A stretch of 64,000 bases of DNA from Pseudoalteromonas luteoviolacea (lineage in GTDB: Bacteria; Pseudomonadota; Gammaproteobacteria; Enterobacterales; Alteromonadaceae), in NCBI RefSeq assembly GCF_001750165.1, contig NZ_CP015411.1:2570001-2634000 (forward strand), read 5' to 3'. The translations under genes were made by a program, and so were the position numbers. The notes under the pieces are model-generated. The model was not told the DNA's origin. It saw only the letters and a list, made by a program, of their open reading frames with translations, and did no database searches. Within the stretch, counting starts at the first letter, position 1. The number at the start of each line of letters is the position of its first letter. Shown here in pieces: positions 34,304 to 44,183 of the stretch.

Positions 34304-34690
34304 TTAACCTTTTTGCATGACTAAGCAAAGACCTATCCAGGCCATAAATATACATACGACGACATTCAACGCTATATTCAGTGCCACCTTCACAAACTGC
34401 CCTTGTTGTAACAACAAAAGGCTGTCCATGGAAAATGTTGAAAATGTCGTCAAAGCACCTAAAAAGCCGACTCCTATCAACGCTTTGGCAGGAGAAATTG
34501 CAATTATTTGCTTTTCGATTAATCCGTAAAGAATGCCCATCAACAATGAACCAAGAATATTAACGGTCAATGTACCAAAAGGGAATCCCTTACCCATGAG
34601 TTTTAACACAATATCGCTAATAAAAAATCGTAAGCAAGCACCAAATGCGCCACCAATAGCAATCATTAGATAAGTTTTAAGCACTTCCAT
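34304..34690 (-). CDS. crcB: Fluoride ion channel CrcB/Fluc
   Basis: 128-residue inner-membrane protein of four transmembrane helices that exports fluoride as a dual-topology dimer. Family signatures: GGAFGACLRFFISD, GTLTVNILGSLLMG, GFLGALTTFSTFS (the Na+/phenylalanine-box region). It lies between rarA (whose stop is adjacent) and serS (10-base gap), so co-transcribed. No fluoride riboswitch is possible in the single-base gap to rarA. Confidence 0.96.
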   Translation of the reverse strand: MEVLKTYLMIAIGGAFGACLRFFISDIVLKLMGKGFPFGTLTVNILGSLLMGILYGLIEKQIIAISPAKALIGVGFLGALTTFSTFSMDSLLLLQQGQFVKVALNIALNVVVCIFMAWIGLCLVMQKG

Positions 34691-36046
34691 TTACGTTTTA
34701 CCTGATTTTTTACCATACCTTTGTTGAACACTTGTACTATCAAGGCTTTTTAAATAACTGAGTTTTTCTTTAATTTGCTTCTCTAATCCGCGATCAGTTG
34801 GGAAATAATATTGTCTATCTTCTACTGCTTCTGGAAAATAGTTTTCACCTGCCGCATAAGCACCGGGTTCATCATGCGCATAGCGATATTCAGCGCCAAA
34901 ACCCATTTCTTTCATCAACTGAGTCGGCGCATTGCGCAAATGCTCAGGAACTGGTAAATCGCCATCAGTTGCGGCATCACGTTTCGCTTGCTTAAACGCC
35001 GTGTATACCGCATTACTCTTGGCTGCACTTGCCAGGTAAATTGTTGCCTGCGCAATCGCACGCTCACCTTCAGCCGGACCGACTCTATGAAAAATATCCC
35101 ATGCGTTTAACGCGACCTGAAGTGCTCTTGGATCGGCATTTCCAATATCTTCACTGGCGATCGCCAGTAAACGCCTTGCGACATAAAGAGGGTCGCCACC
35201 GCCCACTAGGATACGGCAATACCAATACAGTGCAGCATCTGGATTGCTACCACGAACCGACTTGTGAAATGCAGAAATCAAATCATAATAAATATCACCG
35301 CCTTTATCATACTTGGCTAAGTGAGTTGGTAAAATTTGTGTAAGAACATCACTGTCAATTTTAATGTCATTACCTATACGATGGCCAAGGTCAACCGATT
35401 GCTCTAATAAATTGAGTGCTTTTCTAGCATCCCCATCTGCCGCCTGAGCTATTGCACATAACGCTTCGTGCTCAATATGAATCGTTATCTGGCTGAGTTG
35501 CTCATCTTTGTCAATGGCGTTTTGCAATGTAAAAAGCAACTCTTCCTGCGTTAATGGTTTTAAAGTATAAACCCGAGCGCGAGACAGTACGGCATTATTG
35601 AGAGCAAATGAAGGGTTTTCAGTAGTGGCACCAATGAATACAAACGTACCATCTTCTATGTGGGGTAAAAAAGCATCTTGCTGTGATTTATTAAAACGGT
35701 GGACCTCGTCAACAAAAAGTAAGGTGCGCCTACCAGATTGTGATAATCGGCTTTTAGCCTCTAGAACAACTTCACGTATTTCTTTCACACCTGCTGTCAC
35801 TGCTGATAACTTAGCAAGTTCCGCATCGGCATGATTTGCAATAATTTCCGCTAATGTGGTTTTTCCAACCCCTGGTGGGCCCCATAAAATCAAGCTGTGG
35901 CATCGCCCTTGCTCTATGGCTCGATATAGTACAGAGTCTTTTTCAATGATATGTGTTTGACCAATATAGCCCTGTAACGACTTTGGCCGCATTCTAGCGG
36001 CCAAAGGTCTAACATCTGGGGCAAAATCAAAACCTAGATTACTCAC
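34691..36046 (-). CDS. rarA: Replication-associated recombination protein A (AAA+ ATPase)
   Basis: 451-residue AAA+ ATPase of the MgsA/WRNIP1 family acting at stalled replication forks. Walker A LWGPPGVGKTTLAEI, Walker B TLLFVDEVHRFNKSQQD, sensor segment GATTENPSF, and the C-terminal tetramerisation region with RRLLAIASEDIGNADP. Start overlaps the lolA stop by eight bases. This position between lolA and serS is the conserved gammaproteobacterial arrangement. Confidence 0.97.
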   Translation of the reverse strand: MSNLGFDFAPDVRPLAARMRPKSLQGYIGQTHIIEKDSVLYRAIEQGRCHSLILWGPPGVGKTTLAEIIANHADAELAKLSAVTAGVKEIREVVLEAKSRLSQSGRRTLLFVDEVHRFNKSQQDAFLPHIEDGTFVFIGATTENPSFALNNAVLSRARVYTLKPLTQEELLFTLQNAIDKDEQLSQITIHIEHEALCAIAQAADGDARKALNLLEQSVDLGHRIGNDIKIDSDVLTQILPTHLAKYDKGGDIYYDLISAFHKSVRGSNPDAALYWYCRILVGGGDPLYVARRLLAIASEDIGNADPRALQVALNAWDIFHRVGPAEGERAIAQATIYLASAAKSNAVYTAFKQAKRDAATDGDLPVPEHLRNAPTQLMKEMGFGAEYRYAHDEPGAYAAGENYFPEAVEDRQYYFPTDRGLEKQIKEKLSYLKSLDSTSVQQRYGKKSGKT

Positions 36047-36668
36047 CAGTTGTCTGGTCGTCTATGACCACTCCATGCGGAATTTTGAAGGTAAAGGACT
36101 TATCGTCCATTTCTAGATTCGTTTTTGCATCGGCAAATTTAAATGTTGAGATCTGGCCTGAAGCATCTTTGATGCTGAGCGAATCAATGGCAAGTCCTGC
36201 GCTTTCAAACACAATATCTAACTGCTCAACTTGTGATTCGACGTCAGGCTTTGGCGATACACGATAGCCAACCGTTGTTTTACTGACATCATATTTTGCC
36301 CACTGAGACTTATCTTGTGTCGTCAACAACACAAATGGAGTGGTGTCTATCAAGCCGGCTGTATTCATAACAGTTACTTGTTCAGCAAAACTATCGAAAT
36401 AAAAGGTCTTATCACCATCAGACACTAACAACGTTTCATCAGGTTCTAACTGCTGCCAACGAATTTTTGAAGGGTACTTTAGCGCAATATTGCCAGTCCC
36501 ATCTTGTAATAATGTACCTTCTTCATCCTTCACTTGTTGCGTGAAATTTGCTTTAAATGTATTTAGAGACTTTAGCTTTGCCTTAAGAGACTCTGCATCC
36601 CCAGCAAAACTTTGTGACATAAGGCCACAACTTAAACCTAGTACTAAGGCTATGGTTTTAAACTTCAT
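36039..36668 (-). CDS. lolA: Outer-membrane lipoprotein carrier protein LolA
   Basis: Periplasmic chaperone moving lipoproteins from LolCDE in the inner membrane to LolB. 209 residues, signal peptide about 1-22 (SQSFAGD). Typical sequence: LNTFKANFTQQVKDEEG, LKYPSKIRWQQLEPDETLLVSDG and KTFYFDSFAEQVTV. The frame opens at a GTG at 36683 inside ftsK; ATG at 36668, one base after the ftsK stop, starts the signal peptide and is chosen. Overlaps rarA by eight bases. Confidence 0.96.
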   Translation of the reverse strand: MKFKTIALVLGLSCGLMSQSFAGDAESLKAKLKSLNTFKANFTQQVKDEEGTLLQDGTGNIALKYPSKIRWQQLEPDETLLVSDGDKTFYFDSFAEQVTVMNTAGLIDTTPFVLLTTQDKSQWAKYDVSKTTVGYRVSPKPDVESQVEQLDIVFESAGLAIDSLSIKDASGQISTFKFADAKTNLEMDDKSFTFKIPHGVVIDDQTTGE

Positions 36669-36669
36669 T

Positions 36670-39303
36670 TTAATTTGCTCCACCTTTCGGTACTAATACT
36701 TCTCTGGCACCATTATGACCTGGTGCGCTAACTACCCCGGACATCTCCATCTGTTCAACTAAGCGTGCTGCGCGGTTGTAACCCACCCTTAATTTACGTT
36801 GTACGCTTGAAACAGATACCTTACCAGTCTCAATCACAAATCCGACGGCTTCATCATATAGCGGATCAGATTCATCATCAGCACCTTCAGGCTGCTCCCC
36901 AGGTAATAAAATTTCTTCGGTCGCTTCACCACATAGGATATCTTCAACGTAGTTTGGCTTACCACGTGCTTTCCAATCATTCACAACGGCATGTACTTCA
37001 TGATCATCTACAAACGCACCATGAACACGGATCGGTACACTCGTGCCAGGGGGTAAATAAAGCATGTCACCCATACCTAATAGGTTCTCTGCACCTTGCT
37101 GATCTAGTATGGTACGAGAGTCAATTTTACTTGAAACTTGGAACGCCATTCGCGTCGGAATATTTGCCTTAATCAGACCTGTGATAACATCAACTGATGG
37201 CCTTTGTGTCGCTAATACAAGGTGTATCCCCGCTGCACGAGCTTTTTGGGCGATTCGCGCAATGAGCTCTTCCACTTTTTTACCAACAATCATCATCATG
37301 TCAGCAAATTCATCGATGACGACCACAATACTCGGAAGTTTATCTAGCTCCTCAGGTCCATCGGCCATCCCATCCGTATCTTTAAATAATGGATCTAAAA
37401 TCGGATGCCCTGCTTCTTTGGCTTCGGTCACTTTTTGGTTGTAGCCCTTTAAATTCCTGACACCTAGAGCAGACATTAGTTTGTAACGACGTTCCATTTC
37501 ACCAACGCACCATCTAAGCGCATTAGCGGCTTCTTTCATATCTGTCACAACTTCACACAGCAAGTGTGGAATACCTTCATAGACCGATAGCTCCAACATT
37601 TTAGGGTCTATCATGATCATACGAACGTCTTCTGGCGGTGACTTATAGAGTAAGCTTAATATCATAACATTAACGCCAACTGACTTACCCGAACCAGTAG
37701 TACCTGCGACAAGTAAATGGGGCATTTTTGCAAGATCAGCCACAACTGGCTCGCCTGCGATGTCTTTACCTAAAACCATGGTTAGTGGCGAAGCATTTTG
37801 TTCAAACTTAGGTGCGTTAATGACCTCTGAAAGCCTCACGATTTCACGATTTTTATTAGGTAATTCTAATCCGACATAAGTTTTACCAGGGATCACTTCA
37901 ACAACACGCACGCTAACGGCTGACAGTGAACGAGCCAAATCTTTCGCAAGGCCAGTAATTTTGGCCACTTTAATACCAGGCGCAAGGTCAAGCTCAAAAC
38001 GCGTAACGACTGGACCTGGGTAAACACCCACAACTGCAGCTTGAATGTTAAAGTCCAATAACTTAACTTCAACAAGGCGAGAAACCGAATCTAACTCTTC
38101 TTTAGTGATAGGGTTCTTCGCTTTATCAGGTCTATCTAATAGGTCAAGAGACGGTAGCGGATCTTGAGGCGGCTGAGCTTCAAGCAACGCTTCAAACTGC
38201 TCTTTAGCTGATGGCGGTGGCTGATATGCAGGCTTCTGCTGCGCCTCTTGCGGATGCTTCTTAATTGGCCTTGCAGGCGATACCACCTTAGTAACTGGCT
38301 CCTCTTTTATCGCTGCATCATCTAAAGCATTTAGTGCTGCCACCGTATCAAGAGATTCATCGTCAATAGCTGAGAAATTAATTTCTTGCTCGAGGATATG
38401 GTCTAGCTCATCAAAAACATCTGCCGAAACTGCATCATCAAACTCCTGCTTTTGTTCAAATACAGGCTCTATAACTTTGGGTTGTTCTTGAGGTTTTGCT
38501 TCTTTACGGCCAACCACGGAAAATAATTTATCTTTAAGCTTTAATGGTTGCTCCGCCTCTTGGTTTTCAGGAATGTTAACTTCTGGACTCACTACATCAG
38601 GCTCTTTTTGAGCGCGCTCAACTTTAATGTTATCTTCAGCTGCATTATGCAATTGAGGCTCGACCTCTAGTATTTCCGTTGTATCTTCTGCAAGAGTTTG
38701 CGCTGCAGATGGTGACTCTTTAGCCGTAATCTTTTTGAATAAAAACTTAACAAGTTGAACCACTTTTGCACCTAAATAATCAACTGCCTCGACCCAAGAG
38801 ACACCTGTTAATAAGGTAATGCCCGCAAAGAAAAAACATAGAAGTAAAATAGAGGTACCGGTAAAATTAAACGCCGGCATCATAGCGCTTGCGACGACAT
38901 GCCCAACAATACCACCAGAGGAAAAGGTATAAATATCGTCAAAATTGATACTGCTTATCGCACTAGAAGAAGCAATAAACAGCGTTGCCCCGATAATTCT
39001 CAATCCTAGGGTTGTGTAATCTAGCTGTAATATTTTGTGTGGCTTCTTAAATATTAAGTAGCCAAATAGCTGCATGGCAGCCGGCACCAAAAATGCCAAC
39101 CATCCAAACGTGACCAGCAATATATCAGCAACCCACGCCCCTGCAGCGCCGGTTATATTATTCACTTTGACGTACTCACCAGCCTGTGTCCATGCCGGAT
39201 CGGCAGGATCAAAGGAAATTAAGGCACAGAGAGTAAAAATTGCCGCAGCCGTGCTGACAATAAGTCCCGTTTCTAGTAGGCGCTGAACACCATTTAAGCG
39301 CAT
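36670..39303 (-). CDS. ftsK: DNA translocase FtsK
   Basis: Cell-division DNA pump that clears the septum and activates XerCD at dif. 877 residues: four N-terminal transmembrane helices (about 1-185), an acidic linker much shorter than in E. coli (total 1329), then the motor domain with Walker A AGTTGSGKSVGVN and Walker B SIVVVIDEFADMMM, and the gamma winged-helix domain (DEAVGFVIETGKVSVSSVQR) that reads KOPS sequences. A TTG three codons upstream is in frame; ATG at 39303 is preferred. First gene of the ftsK-lolA-rarA-crcB-serS run; lrp lies 68 bases upstream. Confidence 0.97.
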   Translation of the reverse strand: MRLNGVQRLLETGLIVSTAAAIFTLCALISFDPADPAWTQAGEYVKVNNITGAAGAWVADILLVTFGWLAFLVPAAMQLFGYLIFKKPHKILQLDYTTLGLRIIGATLFIASSSAISSINFDDIYTFSSGGIVGHVVASAMMPAFNFTGTSILLLCFFFAGITLLTGVSWVEAVDYLGAKVVQLVKFLFKKITAKESPSAAQTLAEDTTEILEVEPQLHNAAEDNIKVERAQKEPDVVSPEVNIPENQEAEQPLKLKDKLFSVVGRKEAKPQEQPKVIEPVFEQKQEFDDAVSADVFDELDHILEQEINFSAIDDESLDTVAALNALDDAAIKEEPVTKVVSPARPIKKHPQEAQQKPAYQPPPSAKEQFEALLEAQPPQDPLPSLDLLDRPDKAKNPITKEELDSVSRLVEVKLLDFNIQAAVVGVYPGPVVTRFELDLAPGIKVAKITGLAKDLARSLSAVSVRVVEVIPGKTYVGLELPNKNREIVRLSEVINAPKFEQNASPLTMVLGKDIAGEPVVADLAKMPHLLVAGTTGSGKSVGVNVMILSLLYKSPPEDVRMIMIDPKMLELSVYEGIPHLLCEVVTDMKEAANALRWCVGEMERRYKLMSALGVRNLKGYNQKVTEAKEAGHPILDPLFKDTDGMADGPEELDKLPSIVVVIDEFADMMMIVGKKVEELIARIAQKARAAGIHLVLATQRPSVDVITGLIKANIPTRMAFQVSSKIDSRTILDQQGAENLLGMGDMLYLPPGTSVPIRVHGAFVDDHEVHAVVNDWKARGKPNYVEDILCGEATEEILLPGEQPEGADDESDPLYDEAVGFVIETGKVSVSSVQRKLRVGYNRAARLVEQMEMSGVVSAPGHNGAREVLVPKGGAN

Positions 39304-39371
39304 TACATTCAACCTGTATTTATCTTTTGTTGTAAACTTCTATTATAGGTTACACCATATCAAGAAATTCT

Positions 39372-39851
39372 TTAAGGTGCACAAGGTTTTATAATCTCAC
39401 CCTCCTCCCCTTTCACCTCCTCCATGACTACATAGGTACGACTTTCATTGATATTCGGTAATTTAAGTAAGATTTCTCCTAAAACGCCTCGGTACTCGGA
39501 CATGTCAGTTACACGTGTTTTTAATAAAAAATCGAAATTTCCAGATACTAGGTGGCATTCAATGATTTCATCGTGCTGTTTTACTGCTTCATTGAAAAGC
39601 TCAAATACATCTGGCGAGTTTTTATTTATAGTCACTTCAACAAATACCAGCAGCCCCTGACCAAGCTTGACTGGGTCAACCACTGCTTTATACCCTTTTA
39701 TGAACCCTTCTCGCTCAAGTTTTTTTACCCTTTCCAGACAAGGTGTTGCACTCAAGCCAATTCGCTTGGCTAATTCAACATTAGAAATTCTTCCGTCTTT
39801 TTGTAATTCGACTAAAATTTTTCTATCAGTTCTATCTAGCTGAGTATGCAT
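39372..39851 (-). CDS. lrp: Leucine-responsive regulatory protein
   Basis: 159-residue Lrp/AsnC regulator. The N-terminal helix-turn-helix (LDRTDRKILVELQKDGRISN, LAKRIGLSATPCLERVKKL) is followed by the RAM ligand-binding domain (VFVEVTINKNSP, IIECHLVSGNFDFLLKTRV). It is divergent from the alanine dehydrogenase gene, a common Lrp target arrangement, and precedes ftsK as in many gammaproteobacteria. It is likely to regulate ald in response to amino acids. Confidence 0.95.
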   Translation of the reverse strand: MHTQLDRTDRKILVELQKDGRISNVELAKRIGLSATPCLERVKKLEREGFIKGYKAVVDPVKLGQGLLVFVEVTINKNSPDVFELFNEAVKQHDEIIECHLVSGNFDFLLKTRVTDMSEYRGVLGEILLKLPNINESRTYVVMEEVKGEEGEIIKPCAP

Positions 39852-39988
39852 GAAAAGTGTTTTATCCTATTTTTATTTAAATTAAAGTCAATTCACCTTT
39901 AAATTACCACAAAAAAGGTAGGACACACTAGCTATGCATAATTATAATAGTCGAAAATGTTATCCGTTCTTATTTGAGGCGATTTATT
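39852..39988. promoter_or_regulatory. Divergent promoter region lrp / ald
   Basis: 137 bp, AT-rich with several A/T tracts (ATTTTTATTTAAATT near 39868) of the kind Lrp binds. No sharp consensus site was picked out; Lrp control is inferred from layout. Confidence 0.45.
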
Positions 39989-41110
39989 ATGATTATTGGT
40001 GTACCTAAAGAGATTAAAAACCACGAGTACCGTGTTGGTATGGTTCCAGCAAGTGTTCGTGAACTAATTAACCACGGCCACCAGGTTATTGTTGAAACAA
40101 ATGCAGGTATCGGCATTGGTTTCACTGACGAAGATTATATCCAAGCGGGTGCTGAAATTTTACCGACAGCTGCAGACGTTTTTGCTAAAGCTGAAATGAT
40201 TGTTAAGGTAAAAGAACCGCAAGCTGTTGAGCGTGCAATGTTACGTGAAGACCAAATCCTGTTCACTTACCTTCACCTAGCACCAGATCTTCCACAAACT
40301 GAAGATCTAATTAAGAGCGGCGCAATCTGTATTGCATACGAAACTGTAACTGACTCACGTGGTGGTCTTCCACTTCTAGCACCTATGTCAGAAGTTGCTG
40401 GTCGTATGTCTATCCAAGCTGGTGCTCAGGCGCTTGAAAAGTCAAACCTAGGACGCGGCATGCTACTTGGCGGCGTACCTGGTGTTGAGCCAGCTAAAGT
40501 TGTTGTTATCGGTGGCGGTATGGTTGGTCGTAACGCTGCTCAAATGGCTGTTGGTATGGGTGCAGACGTTACTATCCTTGACCGTAACATCGACGTACTA
40601 CGTAGCCTTAACGCACAGTTCGGTAGCCAAGCAAAAGTGATTTACTCAACAGTTGATGCTCTAGAGAAGCACGTTGTTGAAGCTGACCTTGTGATCGGTG
40701 GTGTACTAATCCCAGGTGCTGCTGCTCCTAAGCTAGTAACTGAAGCACACATCAAAGCGATGAAGCCTGGTGCTGCAATCGTTGACGTTGCAATCGACCA
40801 AGGTGGTTGTATCGCTACTTCTAAAGCGACTACACATGCAGAGCCAACTTACATCGTTGATGACGTTGTTCACTACTGTGTTGCTAACATGCCAGGTGCT
40901 GTTCCTCGTACTTCTACGTTTGCACTTAACAACGCAACTCTGCCGTACATCATCAAGCTTGCGAACTTAGGCTACAAAGAAGCGCTTCTTTCTGATGAGC
41001 ACTTCCTAAATGGTCTTAACGTTCTTAAGGGCCAAGTGACTTGTAAAGAAGTCGCCGAAGGTTTCAATATGGAATTTTTTGAGCCACGTTCAGCTGTTGA
41101 AAACGCATAA
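39989..41110 (+). CDS. ald: Alanine dehydrogenase
   Basis: Reversible NAD-dependent deamination of L-alanine to pyruvate and ammonia. 373 residues. MIIGVPKEIKNHEYRVGMVP with the substrate-binding arginine, KVKEPQAVE with the lysine near 74, FTYLHLAPD with catalytic histidine, and the NAD motif VVIGGGMVGRNAAQMAVGMGAD. The frame opens five codons earlier, but ATG at 39989 is the family start, with GAGG ten bases ahead. Codons are strongly biased, as in highly expressed genes. Own terminator follows. Divergent from lrp. Confidence 0.97.
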   Translation: MIIGVPKEIKNHEYRVGMVPASVRELINHGHQVIVETNAGIGIGFTDEDYIQAGAEILPTAADVFAKAEMIVKVKEPQAVERAMLREDQILFTYLHLAPDLPQTEDLIKSGAICIAYETVTDSRGGLPLLAPMSEVAGRMSIQAGAQALEKSNLGRGMLLGGVPGVEPAKVVVIGGGMVGRNAAQMAVGMGADVTILDRNIDVLRSLNAQFGSQAKVIYSTVDALEKHVVEADLVIGGVLIPGAAAPKLVTEAHIKAMKPGAAIVDVAIDQGGCIATSKATTHAEPTYIVDDVVHYCVANMPGAVPRTSTFALNNATLPYIIKLANLGYKEALLSDEHFLNGLNVLKGQVTCKEVAEGFNMEFFEPRSAVENA

Positions 41111-41132
41111 TCGCGAACAGTATTGAATATTT

Positions 41133-41160
41133 AAAAGGCCTGCTTTTTGCGGGCCTTTTT
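41133..41160 (+). terminator. Rho-independent terminator of ald
   Basis: AAAGGCCTGC-TTTTT-GCGGGCCTTTTT, a GC-rich stem with one mismatch and a T run, about 22 bases after the stop codon. Confidence 0.85.
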
Positions 41161-41264
41161 GATTTTAAATCAATTGTTCCCTTCCATACCCTTTTCTATT
41201 TTTCTCGTTTTTACAATTCTTGGCTATTCTTATCAATGTAAGATAATGCAGTGAGCGAGAAGTT

Positions 41265-42107
41265 ATGGCCATATCTTTAACCCAACAAGAAAAACAGATC
41301 CTCAGGTCTATATCCATCCCGCCAAGACCCGAAGCGCTTGTTCAGTTTTCACAAGAAACAAAATCTCCTGAACCAAACATCAACAAAATAACACAAATTT
41401 TACAAAGCGACGTTGCCATCAGCGCAGCAATACTTCAAGTCGTCAACTCAGCGGCTTTTCGCCGCAGCAAAGAAATTGAATCACTTGAACAAGCCATTAT
41501 GATCCTTGGCCTAAAGCGTTTAATACCACTAGTTAAAGCGGTTGCAGTTAAAGCAACCGTTGAAACACCGCCCGCTTTAGATAACTTTTGGCAAGATCAA
41601 AGTGATATTGCTCAGCTTTGTTCTACGCTGTGCCTCAAATTGAACAAACCTGGCCTATCTAACCACGCATACATGCTTGGATTATTCCATACAGTTGGGA
41701 TCCCTCTATTATGTGTACATTTTGACGATTACACAGAGGTAATAGACGTTGCGAAAACCGATGGCTGGAGCAAAGCCACTGAGTTTGAATTTGGTAAATA
41801 CAGTACTAGCCACGCAACCATAGGCGCACTCCTTGCGCAGCAATGGAAGCTCCCAAAACCCATGATCAACGTCATCTACTATCAACATGATGCCAATGGC
41901 ATATTTAGCTCAGGCGAATTAGATGGTATCGCACTAGAGTTACTTTCTATTTTGAAACTCGCTCGCCATGGTAATTTCTTATTTAAAAACACAACAACTA
42001 TAGAAAACGACCATGAATGGCAAGCCATCAGTGATGAAGTATTAGATTTTATCAATATATCTGAAGAAGAGTTGGACGAATTATATAGTGCTTTAGAGTC
42101 AACTTAG
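41265..42107 (+). CDS. HDOD-domain protein
   Basis: 280-residue cytoplasmic protein with an HDOD domain over about residues 20-215 (SIPPRPEALVQFSQETKSPE, ILQSDVAISAAILQVVNSAA, SLEQAIMILGLKRL, HAYMLGLFHTVGIPLL, ATIGALLAQQWKLP). HDOD proteins lack the metal-dependent phosphohydrolase residues of HD-GYP and act as signalling or regulatory scaffolds. It is followed by a chemoreceptor gene and a PilZ-like gene in the same direction but each with a gap over 80 bases. The partner is unknown. Confidence 0.9.
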   Translation: MAISLTQQEKQILRSISIPPRPEALVQFSQETKSPEPNINKITQILQSDVAISAAILQVVNSAAFRRSKEIESLEQAIMILGLKRLIPLVKAVAVKATVETPPALDNFWQDQSDIAQLCSTLCLKLNKPGLSNHAYMLGLFHTVGIPLLCVHFDDYTEVIDVAKTDGWSKATEFEFGKYSTSHATIGALLAQQWKLPKPMINVIYYQHDANGIFSSGELDGIALELLSILKLARHGNFLFKNTTTIENDHEWQAISDEVLDFINISEEELDELYSALEST

Positions 42108-42229
42108 CATACTATATTTTGAAGTTTTGCTGCTAAATTGTAAATAAAACCATTAAACTACCGGAAATCATTGCAACTATTCGCTTATGATTTACCTTTA
42201 ATAATAAGCTCACATCTGGGAGACGTTCT

Positions 42230-44098
42230 GTGAAGTTTAAATATAAAGTAGTCGCCGTTTCTGCTAGCGTTTTAGTACTTGCCTTATTCTTATTGTCAGT
42301 CAAGCAATACTTCCTACTTAAAGAAAACTTAGAACAACAAGTCACGCATAGTATGGAAGAAGTTATCCAGGGGATCAGCAATACTGTCACTGCACAAATG
42401 CAAGGAGCAATGAACCTCGCAGCTCTTGCTACCGGGTTAGTTTCACAAGTAGATGACCTCGAAAGTGCCAGGCCGATGATCTCTCAGCCAAAACTCACTT
42501 CTGAGTTTTTACTTATAGGGTATGGCATAGAAAGTACTGGGCAATATGTGGCGAGTGATCCAAACTGGAATCCAGGGTCAACTTGGGACCCAAGGGTAAG
42601 ACCTTGGTATAAAGACGCAAAAGCCGCTAAAAACTTGGTTGTTACTGATCCTTATGCTGACGCCGTGAGTGGTGAAATTGTTGTTTCAATTGGTGCGCCC
42701 GTTTTCAAAGGCAGTCAGTTCCACGGTGCCATTTTTTATGATGTAAGCCTAGCTAAGCTTGGCAATATGATTAACTCTTTTAATCTCTTTGATGCTGGTT
42801 TCTCATTTATGGTGAGTTCAAATGGAAGTACTATATCTCACCCAGATGTAGCGCTAAATGGACAACCTGCACGTAACTTTTTAGGTAATACAGTTGTTAG
42901 GGAGTCCTCTCAGGAAATTGAGATTGACGGTGTCACCTATCTTGTCATGTTTAAAGCTGTTGAAGGATATGATTGGTATGTCGGTGTTGCACTTGAAAAA
43001 CAAAAAGTGTTTTCCGCGATGGAAACTCTGACTTACAACGCAACGATCGTCTCTATCATCGCCGTTATTGCAAGCTTTCTAGCCTTATCTTACGTCATTA
43101 ATATTTTATTAAAGCCACTAGAAGCTATTAACACTGCAATGTCTAATATCGCCAGAGGTAACGCCGACCTCACGGTTCGATTGCAAGCTTCAAGTGAGCC
43201 CGAATTTTCTGATTTAGCTGAGAACTTCAATTTATTTACCTCTAGACTGCAAAACATCATTGCCGAAATCCAAACTTTAGGACACGAAGTACTCGACGAT
43301 GCAAAGCAAACATCTGCTGGTGCTAACCATGCAACTCAAGCAATACAAAGACAGCTTGAAGCGCTGAATGAACTGGTCAACTCTACTGCTAATATGTCCA
43401 ATACGGAGCAACAAGTTGCAAGTACTGCACAACTTGCTGCTGACGCAATTAAAACTACAGATGGTTTGGCAAAAGATGGTGAGAGCATTGTAGTGCAATC
43501 AACTAGCTCCATCAGTGAGCTTTCATCGCAAATTGAACGTGCTGTAGAGGTGGTCAATGAACTAGAAGTATCTTCGTCTGGTATTGAGCAAATTCTCTCC
43601 GTAATTAACGGTATTGCGGAGCAAACCAACCTGCTGGCACTCAATGCGGCTATTGAGGCTGCAAGAGCTGGTGAGTCTGGTAGAGGTTTCGCAGTGGTGG
43701 CAGATGAAGTGAGAACATTAGCCCAGCGTACTCAAGAAGCCACAACAGAAATTAAATCGATGATCGATCAACTTCAATCTGGCGCCGAAAATGCCGTAGG
43801 TGTTATGAAGCAAAGCCAAACTATTGTTGAGAAAACGGTTGTCAAAGCAGAAGAGACAAAGGATGCCTTGCACGCAATACGAGAGTCAATTAACAACATT
43901 GTTGAGCTAAATGTAAATATTGCCGGCATGCTGGAAGAACAAAAAACAGTGGTGGAAGCGGTCGATCACAACGCCTCTGAAATACGTAACCTCTCTAATA
44001 CCGTTGTTGATGAAGCAAAAGTAGTGGATCACACCATGAAGTCTCAAGTTGATAAAATCGCAAAACAAGAGGACATGTTGGAGCAATTTAAAGTATAA
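42230..44098 (+). CDS. Methyl-accepting chemotaxis protein with dCache sensor
   Basis: 622-residue chemoreceptor. Transmembrane helix 1 (about 6-23), periplasmic double-Cache sensor (about 35-270), helix 2 (about 275-300), HAMP domain (about 300-355) and the MA signalling domain with the conserved hairpin tip EQTNLLALNAAIEAARAGE. The sensor contains WDPRVRPWYKDA, VTDPYADAVSG and IFYDVSL, which fit the amino-acid-binding dCache motif (R, W, Y and D positions), so an amino acid ligand is a reasonable inference. Start is GTG at 42230, eight bases after GGGAG. No CheB/CheR-binding pentapeptide was seen at the C-terminus. A strong hairpin follows. Confidence 0.94.
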   Translation: MKFKYKVVAVSASVLVLALFLLSVKQYFLLKENLEQQVTHSMEEVIQGISNTVTAQMQGAMNLAALATGLVSQVDDLESARPMISQPKLTSEFLLIGYGIESTGQYVASDPNWNPGSTWDPRVRPWYKDAKAAKNLVVTDPYADAVSGEIVVSIGAPVFKGSQFHGAIFYDVSLAKLGNMINSFNLFDAGFSFMVSSNGSTISHPDVALNGQPARNFLGNTVVRESSQEIEIDGVTYLVMFKAVEGYDWYVGVALEKQKVFSAMETLTYNATIVSIIAVIASFLALSYVINILLKPLEAINTAMSNIARGNADLTVRLQASSEPEFSDLAENFNLFTSRLQNIIAEIQTLGHEVLDDAKQTSAGANHATQAIQRQLEALNELVNSTANMSNTEQQVASTAQLAADAIKTTDGLAKDGESIVVQSTSSISELSSQIERAVEVVNELEVSSSGIEQILSVINGIAEQTNLLALNAAIEAARAGESGRGFAVVADEVRTLAQRTQEATTEIKSMIDQLQSGAENAVGVMKQSQTIVEKTVVKAEETKDALHAIRESINNIVELNVNIAGMLEEQKTVVEAVDHNASEIRNLSNTVVDEAKVVDHTMKSQVDKIAKQEDMLEQFKV

Positions 44099-44121
44099 AT
44101 TAGTTAACATCTTGATTTAAA

Positions 44122-44162
44122 TGGCGAGAGTAGCGAGAATAAAGAGATAGCTACTCTCGCCA
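44122..44162. terminator. Hairpin after the chemoreceptor gene
   Basis: TGGCGAGAGTAGC (44122-44134) and GCTACTCTCGCCA (44150-44162) are a perfect 13-base inverted repeat with a 15-base loop. There is no T run; the next gene starts only 21 bases later. Confidence 0.65.
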
Positions 44163-44183
44163 CATAAACATCGGCATACATAC

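Noticed and set aside
34690..34691. Fluoride riboswitch upstream of crcB
   Set aside because: crcB is embedded in an operon with no space for a riboswitch.
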